Shown here piece by piece: positions 1-6,779 of a DNA stretch of 64,000 bases; position 1 is the first letter of the stretch; each line of letters opens with the position of its first letter. The notes under the pieces were generated by a model that saw only the letters and a program-made list of their open reading frames with translations, was not told the DNA's origin and did no database searches. Source of the stretch: UBA3637 sp045598925 (GTDB taxonomy: Bacteria; Pseudomonadota; Alphaproteobacteria; CAAHEQ01; UBA3637); NCBI GenBank assembly GCA_045598925.1, contig JAZRVC010000027.1, forward strand, positions 1 through 64,000, written 5' to 3'. The translations under genes and the position numbers were made by a program.

Positions 1-19
1 AATCCCAACAGCTCGTGTC

Positions 20-60
20 AGCGTGTCAATGGATTCCGGACTAAATCCGGAATGACAGGG
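20..60. repeat. Palindromic repeat, family 2, partial copy
   Basis: This is a half-site of the TGGATTCC...GGAATGACAGGGG family. The inner part CCGGA-ctaaa-TCCGGA is an inverted repeat, and the GGAATGACAGGGGTGTATTTCGTCAT tail (in two parts) recurs at 529-553. No coding role is visible. Confidence 0.6.
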
Positions 61-92
61 GTGTATTTCGTCATTCCGAGCCTCCCTTTCTT

Positions 93-163
93 GTCATCCT
101 GAGGGAGTTTATACGACCGAAGGATCCATGGATTCTTCGGGGCGTTGCCCCTTCAGAATGACG
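93..163. repeat. Palindromic repeat, family 1, copy a
   Basis: Imperfect palindrome of about 70 bp. The outer arms are GTCATCCTGAGGG and CTTCAGAATGAC, and the centre is GAAGGATCCATGGATTCTTC. Other copies lie at 300-361, 571-641 and, inside a gene, at 1808-1868. It resembles the short palindromic elements that are dispersed in some alphaproteobacterial genomes, such as the Rickettsia palindromic elements. That parallel is inference from form only. Confidence 0.8.
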
Positions 164-170
164 GGGGTTG

Positions 171-245
171 GGATAAAAGGCACCCCTTGGGTGGTGAATC
201 CAAGGGGTGTTTTCCTGTCCAAAATGTTAAAAACAACAGGAAAAA
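171..245. repeat. 75-bp direct repeat, copy 1 (carries a terminator-like hairpin)
   Basis: Base-for-base identical to 646-720. It contains two stem-loops: CACCCCTTGG (181-190) with CCAAGGGGTG (200-209), and TTTTCCTGT with ACAGGAAAA at its right part. The second copy lies just past the pilin-like gene's stop, where the first hairpin would end minus-strand transcripts. This copy has no gene next to it in the window. Confidence 0.85.
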
Positions 246-299
246 GCGTTTTTTGTCATGACTCTCTTTTTATTGTCATCCTGACCCCCGTTATTTTTG

Positions 300-361
300 T
301 CATCCTGAGCGGATGCGAAGGATCTATGGATTCTTCGGGGCGTTGCCCTCTCAGAATGACG
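300..361. repeat. Palindromic repeat, family 1, copy b
   Basis: Same family as 93-163, with outer arms TGTCATCCTGAGCGG and CTCAGAATGAC around a GAAGGATCTATGGATTCTTC centre. The left arm is closest in sequence to the copy inserted in the pilin-like gene. A stray left arm, TGTCATCCTGA, also lies at 275-284. Confidence 0.8.
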
Positions 362-373
362 GTTGGGTTTGTT

Positions 374-453
374 GTCATGCCTTGAGCGTCAGCGAAATAA
401 GGCATCTGATTGAGATTCCTTATTTCCTCACTGTCGTTCGTCAAGGAATGACA
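374..453. repeat. Palindromic repeat, family 3
   Basis: Imperfect inverted repeat: TGTCATGCCTTGAGCG at the left against GTCGTTCGTCAAGGAATGACA (in two parts) at the right, with AAATAAGG/CCTTATTT closer to the centre. Only one copy is seen here. It is packed end to end with families 1 and 2. Confidence 0.6.
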
Positions 454-465
454 TTCTCTTTTTTT

Positions 466-538
466 GTCATTCTCGGACTTGACCCGGGAATCCAGTGTCA
501 TTTATTCTATGGATTCCCGATCAGGTCGGGAATGACAG
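466..538. repeat. Palindromic repeat, family 2, full copy
   Basis: Long inverted repeat. TCATTCTCGGACTTGACC and GGGAATCCA at the left face TGGATTCCCGATCAGGTC and GGGAATGA at the right. The two halves surround a short AT-rich spacer (GTGTCATTTATTCTA). A half copy lies at 20-60. Confidence 0.75.
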
Positions 539-570
539 GGGTGTATTTCGTCATCCTGTTTCTCCTCTCT

Positions 571-641
571 CGTCATCCTGAGGGAGTTTATACGACCGAA
601 GGATCTATGGATTCTTCGGCTGTCGCCTTCAGAATGACGGG
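571..641. repeat. Palindromic repeat, family 1, copy c
   Basis: Nearly identical to 93-163 and, like it, directly followed by the 75-bp direct repeat. The block 93-245 therefore seems to have been duplicated as a unit at 571-720, with other palindromes between. Open frames that cross this region (for example 313-651) are made of repeat sequence and are not genes. Confidence 0.8.
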
Positions 642-645
642 GTCG

Positions 646-720
646 GGATAAAAGGCACCCCTTGGGTGGTGAATCCAAGGGGTGTTTTCCTGTCCAAAAT
701 GTTAAAAACAACAGGAAAAA
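646..720 (-). terminator. Intrinsic terminator of the pilin-like gene, in copy 2 of the 75-bp repeat
   Basis: Just past the stop codon at 731 the minus strand reads CACCCCTTGG, a 9-nt loop, CCAAGGGGTG, then CCTTTTATCC. The 10-bp arms lie at 656-665 and 675-684. A second stem-loop (TTTTCCTGT/ACAGGAAAA) lies between it and the gene. The whole unit is duplicated at 171-245. Confidence 0.6.
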
Positions 721-730
721 ACTTCAAAAC

Positions 731-1951
731 TTACCCACTACAAACAGGGCGAGAACTGCTGCTAGCAAAAGAACCACTACTCGAAACGAAACCAGACTCC
801 ACAATGTGTGGGACACAACTATCCGTCTCGCTAGCTTCCAACAAAATACTCACCCCCGATGAAGCACTTTCATTCACAGCATAACCAAGCGCTTTTAAAC
901 CATCCGAATCCGAGGTATCCGCATCCATTTTAGACATTAATGTATGACCTTGTGCCAAACACCAGTTATGTGCACTCCACCAGTTCATCCCTTTATTAAG
1001 GTATTTTTTACCCACAAAGGCCGATGGTAAAGCGCGACCTGTTAAATCTTGAGCCGATAAAGTCTTATCCGCCTTAAACTCCCCTTCTATAATTGATTTA
1101 CATTGACCTTGGGCAGGACCATATGAACACTCAAACTGATAACCAACATTAGAATATGCACTAAAATAACAAAATTCTCCGCTCTCGCATTCTGCATTCG
1201 TGGCACAACCCTTGGTACTGGCTTTAGTGGGTTCATAACATTGTCCTGTGGAAAGACCATCTCCTGTACACGTAGAACCCGCAGCACAACAGACCCCTTT
1301 GCATGGGAGTTGTCCATTAGAAGAACATACATATATGCCATTGACACAAGTTGTTCCTTCGGGTTGAGTTCCCGTACAGGGTTTTCCCACAGGGCCAGGA
1401 GTCATCCCCGCCGTTAAATCTGTATTATAGGTAAAAGTGGTACATTCTTCATTGATATACACATTCCCGTTGGTACTAATCGTTCCGTGAATTTGTTCGC
1501 ACACATCCGAATCAATACCCGATACCGTTAAAGCAAAAGTATTGGTGCCTGCCGTATAAGAAACCGTTGTATCAAAAGTTGCGCCTGCCACTTTATTACC
1601 TGTAAATTCCCCTAAATTCGGGGTGGCTTTATTGTTGCGTTGGATTTGGGCCGAAACCGTCATCGCCCGCATGGATGCCCCGTTTAAAATTTCATTGGCG
1701 CGGTGTTTATTCATCGCCATTTTATAGCCCGCGATACCACCCACGGACAGCACCCCGATAATTGCCAAAACGCCCAGCATTCCAACCATAGAGCGACCCG
1801 TCTCCCCTGTCATTCTGAAGGCGTTAGCCGAAGGATCCATGGATCCTTCGCGTCCGCTCAGGATGACTGAGGGTGAGGTATGCCCGCTCAGGATGACGGG
1901 GGAAAGGTTTGATTGCCCTTGTTCTTGATTTAAATTTAATTTTTTAATCAT
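731..1951 (-). CDS. Type IV pilin-like protein with C-terminal C-type-lectin-like domain
   Basis: 406 aa. The start ATG at 1951 has a good ribosome site (AGGAG). Residues 53-80 (RSMVGMLGVLAIIG...) form a prepilin N-terminal helix, with Gly52 as the expected prepilin-peptidase cleavage point. Two departures are visible. The leader is about 50 residues instead of the usual short one, because palindromic repeat DNA is inserted in frame (residues 18-48). The +5 residue, normally Glu, is Gly57. After a globular pilin part (to about 190) come cysteine-rich modules (CCAAGSTC, CATNAEC, GEFC). The last 90 residues have NWWSAHNWCLAQG and end in PVCSG, the pattern of a C-type-lectin-like fold. The same CATN/GEFC plus lectin arrangement ends the 24662-26884 protein. 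Likely role: surface or pilus-borne adhesin (inference). The unusual leader and missing Glu make normal pilus assembly uncertain. Confidence 0.8.
   Translation of the reverse strand: MIKKLNLNQEQGQSNLSPVILSGHTSPSVILSGREGSMDPSANAFRMTGETGRSMVGMLGVLAIIGVLSVGGIAGYKMAMNKHRANEILNGASMRAMTVSAQIQRNNKATPNLGEFTGNKVAGATFDTTVSYTAGTNTFALTVSGIDSDVCEQIHGTISTNGNVYINEECTTFTYNTDLTAGMTPGPVGKPCTGTQPEGTTCVNGIYVCSSNGQLPCKGVCCAAGSTCTGDGLSTGQCYEPTKASTKGCATNAECESGEFCYFSAYSNVGYQFECSYGPAQGQCKSIIEGEFKADKTLSAQDLTGRALPSAFVGKKYLNKGMNWWSAHNWCLAQGHTLMSKMDADTSDSDGLKALGYAVNESASSGVSILLEASETDSCVPHIVESGFVSSSGSFASSSSRPVCSG
1808..1900. repeat. Palindromic repeat inserted in frame in the pilin-like gene
   Basis: A complete family-1 element (1808-1868) with TCATTCTGAAGGCG and CGCTCAGGATGA arms lies here. 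Its core, 1829-1850, is a perfect 22-bp palindrome centred on CCATGG. A second left arm (CCGCTCAGGATGACGGGGG, 1882-1900) follows. Read on the minus strand, both stay in the gene's frame (VILSG twice, then REGSMDPSANAF). They sit between the QEQG of the leader and the GRSMVG that begins the pilin helix, so the host gene tolerates or uses the insertion. Confidence 0.85.
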
Positions 1952-1981
1952 TTTTTTCTCCTAACATTCGTTATAAAGTTA

Positions 1982-2169
1982 ATAAAAGACCCACCGAAAA
2001 GTGGGCGGATGTTAGAAAACCGTAGAATATAAACGGCTCAGCTTATTCAGCAGTCGCCTTATTCAGCTGACATCCGCCCCAACGGACGAATGTCAACGTT
2101 ATTTTAGGAGTCATTGAGAACTCCATATTCTGTGGGTTTTCTACGCCCATGCTTTCACCATTGAAAGCA
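1982..2169 (-). ncRNA. Structured RNA of unknown class (homologous to the one at 50645-50830)
   Basis: It runs from a consensus promoter (2175-2204) to an intrinsic terminator (CCCAC/GTGGG followed by TCTTTT, 1983-2005). Helices seen in 5'-3' order on the minus strand: GCTTTCA/TGAAAGC; TAGAAAACC (2136-2144) with GGTTTTCTA (2013-2021) closing a multi-branch core; GGAGT/ACTCC; and TGACATTCGTCC/GGGCGGATGTCA with a GTTG loop. The GGGCGGATGT arm of the last hairpin is also a perfect 10-bp match to ACATCCGCCC just before the terminator, an alternative pairing or pseudoknot. Order, spacing and the motif TC(C/T)GTTGG match the other RNA. It could be an independent small RNA or a regulatory leader of the pilin-like gene 30 bp downstream. 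It does not match 6S, SRP or RNase P signatures known to me. Confidence 0.65.
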
Positions 2170-2174
2170 CCCCC

Positions 2175-2204
2175 AGTATAAAGAGAATTTCCCAAAAATG
2201 TCAA
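2175..2204 (-). promoter_or_regulatory. Promoter of the 1982-2169 RNA
   Basis: On the minus strand TTGACA (2199-2204) and TATACT (2175-2180) are spaced by 18 bp. This is near consensus for the vegetative sigma factor. The RNA should begin around 2168. The divergent ferredoxin promoter lies about 20 bp away. Confidence 0.75.
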
Positions 2205-2221
2205 GTGAAAAATCTTTTTTC

Positions 2222-2249
2222 TTGCTTTTTGTTTTGAAAAGTGTAAAAT
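2222..2249 (+). promoter_or_regulatory. Probable promoter of the ferredoxin gene
   Basis: TTGCTT (2222-2227) and TAAAAT (2244-2249) with 16-bp spacing lie 37 bp upstream of the start codon. TTGCTT recurs as the -35 element of several other promoters in this window (6725, 13995, 28495, 60771). Confidence 0.5.
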
Positions 2250-2285
2250 AGCCCCTGTTCTATTTTTAAAAAGGAGAAAATAAAA

Positions 2286-2519
2286 ATGGCATCAGTAGTA
2301 AATGATTCTTGTGTAAAATGTAAAGCCTGTGTAGAAGTGTGCCCCGTTGGCGCTTTCCATGAAGGCGAAAAACAAATGGTTATTGACCCAAATGTTTGTA
2401 TTGATTGCGGTATGTGCGTTGGCGAATGTCCCCAAGGGGCGATTAAAGGCGCCGATGAAGCCGATGAAAAATGGGCCAAATTTAATGCAGAAAATGCGGC
2501 CACTTGGCCTGCTGCTTAA
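2286..2519 (+). CDS. 2[4Fe-4S] ferredoxin
   Basis: 77 aa, cytoplasmic electron carrier. There are two complete cluster motifs of the C-x2-C-x2-C-x3-C-P type: CVKCKACVEVCP at about residues 10-21 and CIDCGMCVGECP at about 39-50. They match a bacterial-type ferredoxin that carries two [4Fe-4S] clusters rather than the 3Fe/4Fe type. The start at 2286 follows AAGGAG. The gene has its own promoter and a strong terminator, so it is transcribed alone. Its redox partner cannot be told from the neighbours. Confidence 0.93.
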   Translation: MASVVNDSCVKCKACVEVCPVGAFHEGEKQMVIDPNVCIDCGMCVGECPQGAIKGADEADEKWAKFNAENAATWPAA

Positions 2520-2540
2520 GTTTTCATAACTTATTCATCA

Positions 2541-2572
2541 AAAGCCTATCGCTTGGATAGGCTTTCTTTTTC
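2541..2572 (+). terminator. Intrinsic terminator of the ferredoxin gene
   Basis: AAAGCCTATC and GATAGGCTTT form a perfect 10-bp stem with a 5-nt loop, followed by CTTTTTC. The upstream in-frame start of the next gene at 2553 lies inside this hairpin, so it is not used. Confidence 0.9.
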
Positions 2573-2588
2573 AAATAAAGGTGCGACA

Positions 2589-3524
2589 ATGATTTTTAAG
2601 GCAAACAAACAGAATATCCAAAAGGCCGCCCGCTTGATTCAATCGGGTGAAGTCGTGGCTTTCCCCACCGAAACCGTCTATGGTTTGGGGGCCAGTGCCT
2701 ATAATTCCAAGGCTATTGCCAAAATCTTTGCCATTAAAAATCGTCCCACTTTCAACCCGTTGATTTCCCATATTGCCGACATTGACTTTTTAAAAGAATA
2801 TGCCGAAACCGATGAACGCGTGTTGGCATTGGCCAAAAAATTTTGGCCGGGGCCTATGACCTTTATTTTAAACAGAAAAGACAAAAATCCTGCTTTGGAT
2901 TTGGCCTGTGCAGGTTTGGAAAAAATCAGTGTCCGTATGCCGAATCATCCGGTTGCTTTAGACCTGATTAAAGCGGCGGGGCTGCCCATTGTCGCGCCTT
3001 CCGCCAACAAATCCCAGACCATTAGCCCCACGACAGCCCAACACGTTCAAAACAGTTTGGGCGATATCGTCCCGATGATTTTGGATGCGGGGCCTTGTGC
3101 CATTGGGGTAGAATCCACCATTTTGGATATGACACACCCCCAAATTGTCGTCTTGCGCGCGGGGGGATTGGCCGCCGAAAAAATAGAAGACTTCTTGGGC
3201 GAAAAGGTCTTGTTTTCTGACGGAAACCCAAATAAGCCCTCTTCCCCAGGGCAACTGCTGAAACACTATGCACCCAAATACACCACCCAAATCAATGTGG
3301 AACAACCCGAATCAGATGAATTTTTTATCGGCTTTGGGGCTTTGGATGGGGATTTAAATTTAAGCCCCACAGGAAATTTAGAGGAAGCCGCCGCCAATCT
3401 CTTTTTAATGATGCATCAGGCCGAAGAACAATCCCAAAAAACAAAAATCGCCATCGCCCCTATCCCGAATATCGGTTTGGGTCGGGCGATAAATGATAGA
3501 ATTAAACGCGCTTCGTATAAGTAA
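2589..3524 (+). CDS. Threonylcarbamoyl-AMP synthase (Sua5/YwlC type)
   Basis: 311 aa from ATG 2589, preceded by AAAGGTG. Forms threonylcarbamoyl-AMP from Thr, bicarbonate and ATP, the first step of the t6A37 modification of ANN-decoding tRNAs. Residues about 10-190 are the YrdC fold: FPTETVYGLGA, KNRPTFNPL, and SANKSQTISPT, which forms the substrate pocket. An additional C-terminal part (SSPGQLLKHYAP onward) marks the longer Sua5 form rather than TsaC. A longer reading frame starts at 2553, but that start lies inside the preceding terminator. The TsaB, TsaD and TsaE partners are not in the window. Confidence 0.92.
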   Translation: MIFKANKQNIQKAARLIQSGEVVAFPTETVYGLGASAYNSKAIAKIFAIKNRPTFNPLISHIADIDFLKEYAETDERVLALAKKFWPGPMTFILNRKDKNPALDLACAGLEKISVRMPNHPVALDLIKAAGLPIVAPSANKSQTISPTTAQHVQNSLGDIVPMILDAGPCAIGVESTILDMTHPQIVVLRAGGLAAEKIEDFLGEKVLFSDGNPNKPSSPGQLLKHYAPKYTTQINVEQPESDEFFIGFGALDGDLNLSPTGNLEEAAANLFLMMHQAEEQSQKTKIAIAPIPNIGLGRAINDRIKRASYK

Positions 3525-3537
3525 AAGACCTTTTTAC

Positions 3538-3566
3538 TTGACTTTTGTCAATTTTTGTTATATTAT
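3538..3566 (+). promoter_or_regulatory. Promoter with overlapping inverted repeat
   Basis: TTGACT (3538-3543), 17-bp spacer, TATTAT (3561-3566). The -35 box is part of TTGAC-TTTT-GTCAA, a perfect palindrome. The 19 bases from 3538 are repeated exactly at 3999-4017 in the promoter of the next gene, suggesting joint control. Confidence 0.7.
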
Positions 3567-3596
3567 AGACAAAGCAATTTAAAAAGGAGGTCTTAT

Positions 3597-3980
3597 ATGG
3601 ATAAATCCAGTTTTATTTGGGGCGCCGTCGTTGGGGGGCTTGCTTTATGGTATTTTATTTCAAAAGATAAAACCAACGAAAAAACAAACGTGGAAATTCT
3701 TCCCGTTAAAACAGTTCATGTTCATTCAGAACCTGAATACGTTTCACGCAAGACTTATACAGTGCCACAAAACATCACTTATGCCCCCAGACCGGTGGTG
3801 CAACAACCTGTGATTTTTAATACCTATACACCTGCCCCTGTTATTGTGCCCCCTTGTGTGCCAGCGCCTTACTATTATGGGCCCAGACATTTTTACAGAC
3901 ATCATTACTATCATCACTGTCGCCCGCATTTCAGACGTTGCCCCCCCTATCATTTCCGTCATTACAGACATTGTTGGTAA
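3597..3980 (+). CDS. Small membrane-anchored protein with His/Tyr-rich tail
   Basis: 127 aa from ATG 3597, preceded by AAGGAGG. One hydrophobic segment near the N-terminus (FIWGAVVGGLALWYF, residues 6-20) should anchor it. Then comes a polar linker, a Pro/Val-rich stretch (about 60-90) and a C-terminal tail very rich in His, Tyr, Arg and Cys (HFYRHHYYHHCRPHF). The tail could bind metal or contact the cell wall, but nothing in the sequence proves this. I do not recognise the family. It has its own promoter, matching that of the next gene. Confidence 0.75.
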   Translation: MDKSSFIWGAVVGGLALWYFISKDKTNEKTNVEILPVKTVHVHSEPEYVSRKTYTVPQNITYAPRPVVQQPVIFNTYTPAPVIVPPCVPAPYYYGPRHFYRHHYYHHCRPHFRRCPPYHFRHYRHCW

Positions 3981-3998
3981 AAAAATTTAAAATACAAC

Positions 3999-4027
3999 TT
4001 GACTTTTGTCAATTTTTATGATATACT
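3999..4027 (+). promoter_or_regulatory. Promoter with the same inverted repeat as at 3538
   Basis: TTGACT (3999-4004), 17-bp spacer, TATACT (4022-4027). TTGAC-TTTT-GTCAA overlaps the -35 box exactly as upstream of the preceding gene. Confidence 0.75.
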
Positions 4028-4060
4028 TGACGACATCATCTAAAAAAGGAGGATGAATAA

Positions 4061-4873
4061 ATGAAAAAAACAAACAAACTTTCTGAAACAAGCAAAAAAG
4101 CAATTCGTTATATTGCCTTTGCGACAGGTTTAATGGTTGCGGCTTTACCCGGTAAATCCAAGGCCGATTTATTGAACTTTAACGCAGATGTAAACGTTTT
4201 AGGTTTAGCAGGCGTCAGTACCGGTGTCAATGTCGGACACGCTATCAATGCCTATGCCGGTGCCAATGCTTTGGGTATCGGTGGTTCAACAGGCGTCAGC
4301 GTTGGTAATGGCAGTTTAGTGGATGTCAATGCCGACGCGAATGTTGGTCCTTTGGCGGGTGCAAATGCCGGACTCAGTGTTGGCAACGGCGTCAATGCCT
4401 ATGTAGGCGGTAATGTTATAGGTGTTGCCGGTTCAACAGGCATCAGCGTTGCTTCCTCAGGTTCAACAGCCGCTTATGCTTACCCAACCACTACAGGTTA
4501 TTACACAACGATGCCCACACGTCCTGTCAGTTATGCCAGTATGGCCGTGACACAACCCCGTGTTCAATATGTGCAACCGGCTGTGCGTTATGTGCGTGTG
4601 GCGGGGGCGCAACCCGTTCGTTATGTCAGCGCCTCTTCTTACAGACCAGCCCCTGTGGCCTATCAAACAGCCCAGGCTCCTGTGACGTCTCAAGGTGGAC
4701 AACGCGTTGAAGTGCAAACTTATGACAGTTATGCTCATGAAAGCGAAGATTCTCAACTGACACAAACCGTTCAAAAACGTTATGTGGAAGATCCGGAAAA
4801 CGGCTATCGTGAACAAGAAGTTCATGCACGTAAAGTGATTATTAAACGTCGTGTGTATTACACATATGAATAA
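4061..4873 (+). CDS. Exported Gly/Ala/Val-repeat protein, function unknown
   Basis: 270 aa. It starts after AAGGAGG. A long basic N-terminus and a hydrophobic stretch ending at KSKADLL (about residue 36) suggest an exported protein. Residues 38-130 hold imperfect repeats built on GLAGVSTGVNVG, GIGGSTGVSVGNG and GPLAGANAGLSVGNG, the look of a repetitive surface or fibre-like structure. Residues 140-210 are rich in Tyr, Pro and Val (RYVRVAG, VRYVSAS), and the tail is charged. I do not recognise the family. It shares a promoter motif with the preceding gene, so the two probably work in the same condition. Confidence 0.75.
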   Translation: MKKTNKLSETSKKAIRYIAFATGLMVAALPGKSKADLLNFNADVNVLGLAGVSTGVNVGHAINAYAGANALGIGGSTGVSVGNGSLVDVNADANVGPLAGANAGLSVGNGVNAYVGGNVIGVAGSTGISVASSGSTAAYAYPTTTGYYTTMPTRPVSYASMAVTQPRVQYVQPAVRYVRVAGAQPVRYVSASSYRPAPVAYQTAQAPVTSQGGQRVEVQTYDSYAHESEDSQLTQTVQKRYVEDPENGYREQEVHARKVIIKRRVYYTYE

Positions 4874-4890
4874 GTTTTAAAAACAAAAGA

Positions 4891-4921
4891 AAAGGCCCCT
4901 GATTTTAAGGGGTCTTTTTTT
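4891..4921 (+). terminator. Bidirectional intrinsic terminator
   Basis: GGCCCCT (4894-4900) and AGGGGTC (4908-4914) are followed by a run of T on the plus strand. The minus strand also gives CCTTTTCTTTT after the stem. It separates the 4061 gene from the convergent mutL. Confidence 0.85.
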
Positions 4922-6677
4922 ATTTGCGACCGAAAAGTTTTTCTATATCGTCTAGTTTTAAAGTAATATAAGTCGGGCGACCATGAATACATTGACCCGA
5001 GGTACCACATTCTTCCATCTGACGCAACAGGGCATTCATTTCATCAACCGATAACTCTCGCCCTGCCCTGACCGAACCATGACACGCCATACGGGCACAG
5101 ATATCTTTCATTTTATCCTTTAACAAAACGGTGTCGTCAAATTCTTTTAAAGTATCCACCAAATCATGAATAATTTTGGTTAAATCGGTTTTATCCAGCA
5201 CGGCGGGGATTTCCCGAACCGCAACCGAATCCGTTCCAAAAGGGTCTATCTGCCACCCCATTTGTTTTAATTCTTCCGCTTTAGAGGTCAATAAAAACAC
5301 TTCATCCGATTTTAAATCCACAATTTCAGGCACCAGCAACAATTGAGTTTGTGGATGCTCCCCAAAATTCTTCATCATTTTTTCATAGGTCAAACGTTCA
5401 TGGGCCGCGTGCTGATCCACAATTAAAACAGCATCCTTGGTTTGGCTGATAATATAGGTTTTATATAGTTGTGCTTTGGCCAATCCCATCGGGGGAAAAT
5501 CGGCGGGTTGGACAGGAACGGTTTTCTGTGCAACAGGGGTTGTTTTTACACTATAACTATCGGACAATTGAAAAGATCTTTGTTCTTGGATAGGTGTATA
5601 AGACGGACGAGAAAAATGGGGTGTTTTTTCACTCAAGGAGACAGGGGTACTCTCTAAAGCACCGATTTTAATCGTGGTGGCTGTTTGATGACCGTGTTCG
5701 GCCAACACAGACCGAATCGCCGATACCATTATACCACGAATCCGCCCAGAATCTGCAAAACGCACTTCTGTTTTCGCGGGCGACACATTCACATCCACTT
5801 GATGATTCGGCACACTTAAAAACAATGCCAAGACGGGATAGCCATCACTGCCGTGTCCCATCAGACCTTGATAAGCCCCACGAATAGCCCCCAATAAGAC
5901 CTTATCTTTCACACTGCGCCCGTTCACAAACAGGTATTGATCGGTGGATGTCGCCCGTGTATAAGTGGGCAAACCCACAAACCCCGATAATTTTATCCCT
6001 TCATATTGCGTTTGAATGGGCTAAGCGTTTTCCTGAAATTGATGACCGATTACCATAGAAACCCTGTCTATCAAACGATTCGTTATAGGATAGGATAAAA
6101 GTTTTTTATGCTCATTTGAAAGCGAAAAGGAAATATCGGGATGACTCATCGCCAATTTATCCACAATTTCCCTGAGGGCCATTTGCTCACTTTGATCAGA
6201 TTTTAAAAACTTTAAACGCGCAGGGGTGTTATAAAATAACTCTTTGACTTCTACGGTCGTTCCGAAAGGTGCGGAAGCGGGCTGAACGGGACGTTTTTGA
6301 CCTCCGTCCACACAAATACACCAACCTGAATCTGAATCCTTTTGACGTGTGGTAATCGTCATTTTTGAAACAGATGCAATAGACGGCAAGGCTTCCCCGC
6401 GAAAACCCAAAAAATTGATATCCAATAAATCATCAGAAGGCAACTTACTGGTCGCATGACGTTCCACCGCCAAATTGAGTTCTTCAGGATTCATCCCTTT
6501 GCCATTATCCGAAACAGAAAAATAGGCTTTACCGCCTTGTTCCACTTTAATATCAATACGGGTAGCGCCCGCATCAATGGCGTTTTCAATCAATTCTTTG
6601 ATGGCACTGGCGGGTCTTTCAACAACCTCGCCCGCCGCAATCTGATCAATTAAAATTTGGGGTAAAACACGCAACAT
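4920..6677 (-). pseudogene. mutL: DNA mismatch repair protein MutL, interrupted by an in-frame amber codon
   Basis: Read as one frame, 585 codons with TAG at 6021-6023, after residue 218. The N-terminal part has the GHKL ATPase motifs (ELIENAIDAGA, DNGKGM, GFRGEALPSI). The part after the stop continues in the same frame (PIQTQYEGIKLSGFVGLP) into QYLFVNGRSV, the endonuclease motif DQHAAHERLTYE, and CIHGRPT. No bases are missing and the product length fits the family, so a single CAG-to-TAG change would explain it. Translation could yield a 218-aa ATPase fragment, and possibly a second piece from GTG at 5978. TAG is a normal stop elsewhere here (48923-48925), so recoding is unlikely. Either a recent nonsense mutation (mutator), or a sequence error. 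Start at 6677 follows AAAGGTG. Confidence 0.85.
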
Positions 6678-6701
6678 TTGGACACCTTTCTGTTGCTTTA
6701 G

Positions 6702-6730
6702 ATTCTACAAAATTTTTATTTAAGAAGCAA
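6702..6730 (-). promoter_or_regulatory. Promoter of mutL
   Basis: On the minus strand TTGCTT (6725-6730) and TAGAAT (6702-6707) are spaced by 17 bp, directly downstream of the previous gene's terminator. Confidence 0.6.
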
Positions 6731-6760
6731 GAAAAAATCCCCACTAAAAAATGGGGATTT
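6731..6760 (-). terminator. Intrinsic terminator after the 6780-7220 gene
   Basis: On the minus strand AAATCCCCA and TGGGGATTT form a 9-bp stem, followed by TTTC. Confidence 0.8.
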
Positions 6761-6779
6761 AATTTTAACGCTTTAAAAA

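Noticed and set aside
128..711. Overlapping open frames in the left-end repeats (for example 128-385, 313-651, 502-711 minus)
   Set aside because: They are translated palindromic repeats on both strands, with no ribosome sites and recurring repeat-derived peptides such as VILSG and DSSGRC.
1982..2169. 6S RNA, SRP RNA, tmRNA or RNase P RNA
   Set aside because: The RNA is a multi-branched core with a terminator, not one long 6S hairpin. I see no SRP tetraloop motif, no tRNA-like T loop or tag frame, and no RNase P GAGGAAAGTCC motif. The same holds for 50645-50830.
6021..6023. TAG recoded as a sense codon in mutL
   Set aside because: TAG ends the U32 peptidase gene (48923-48925) in a normal way, so amber appears to be an ordinary stop.
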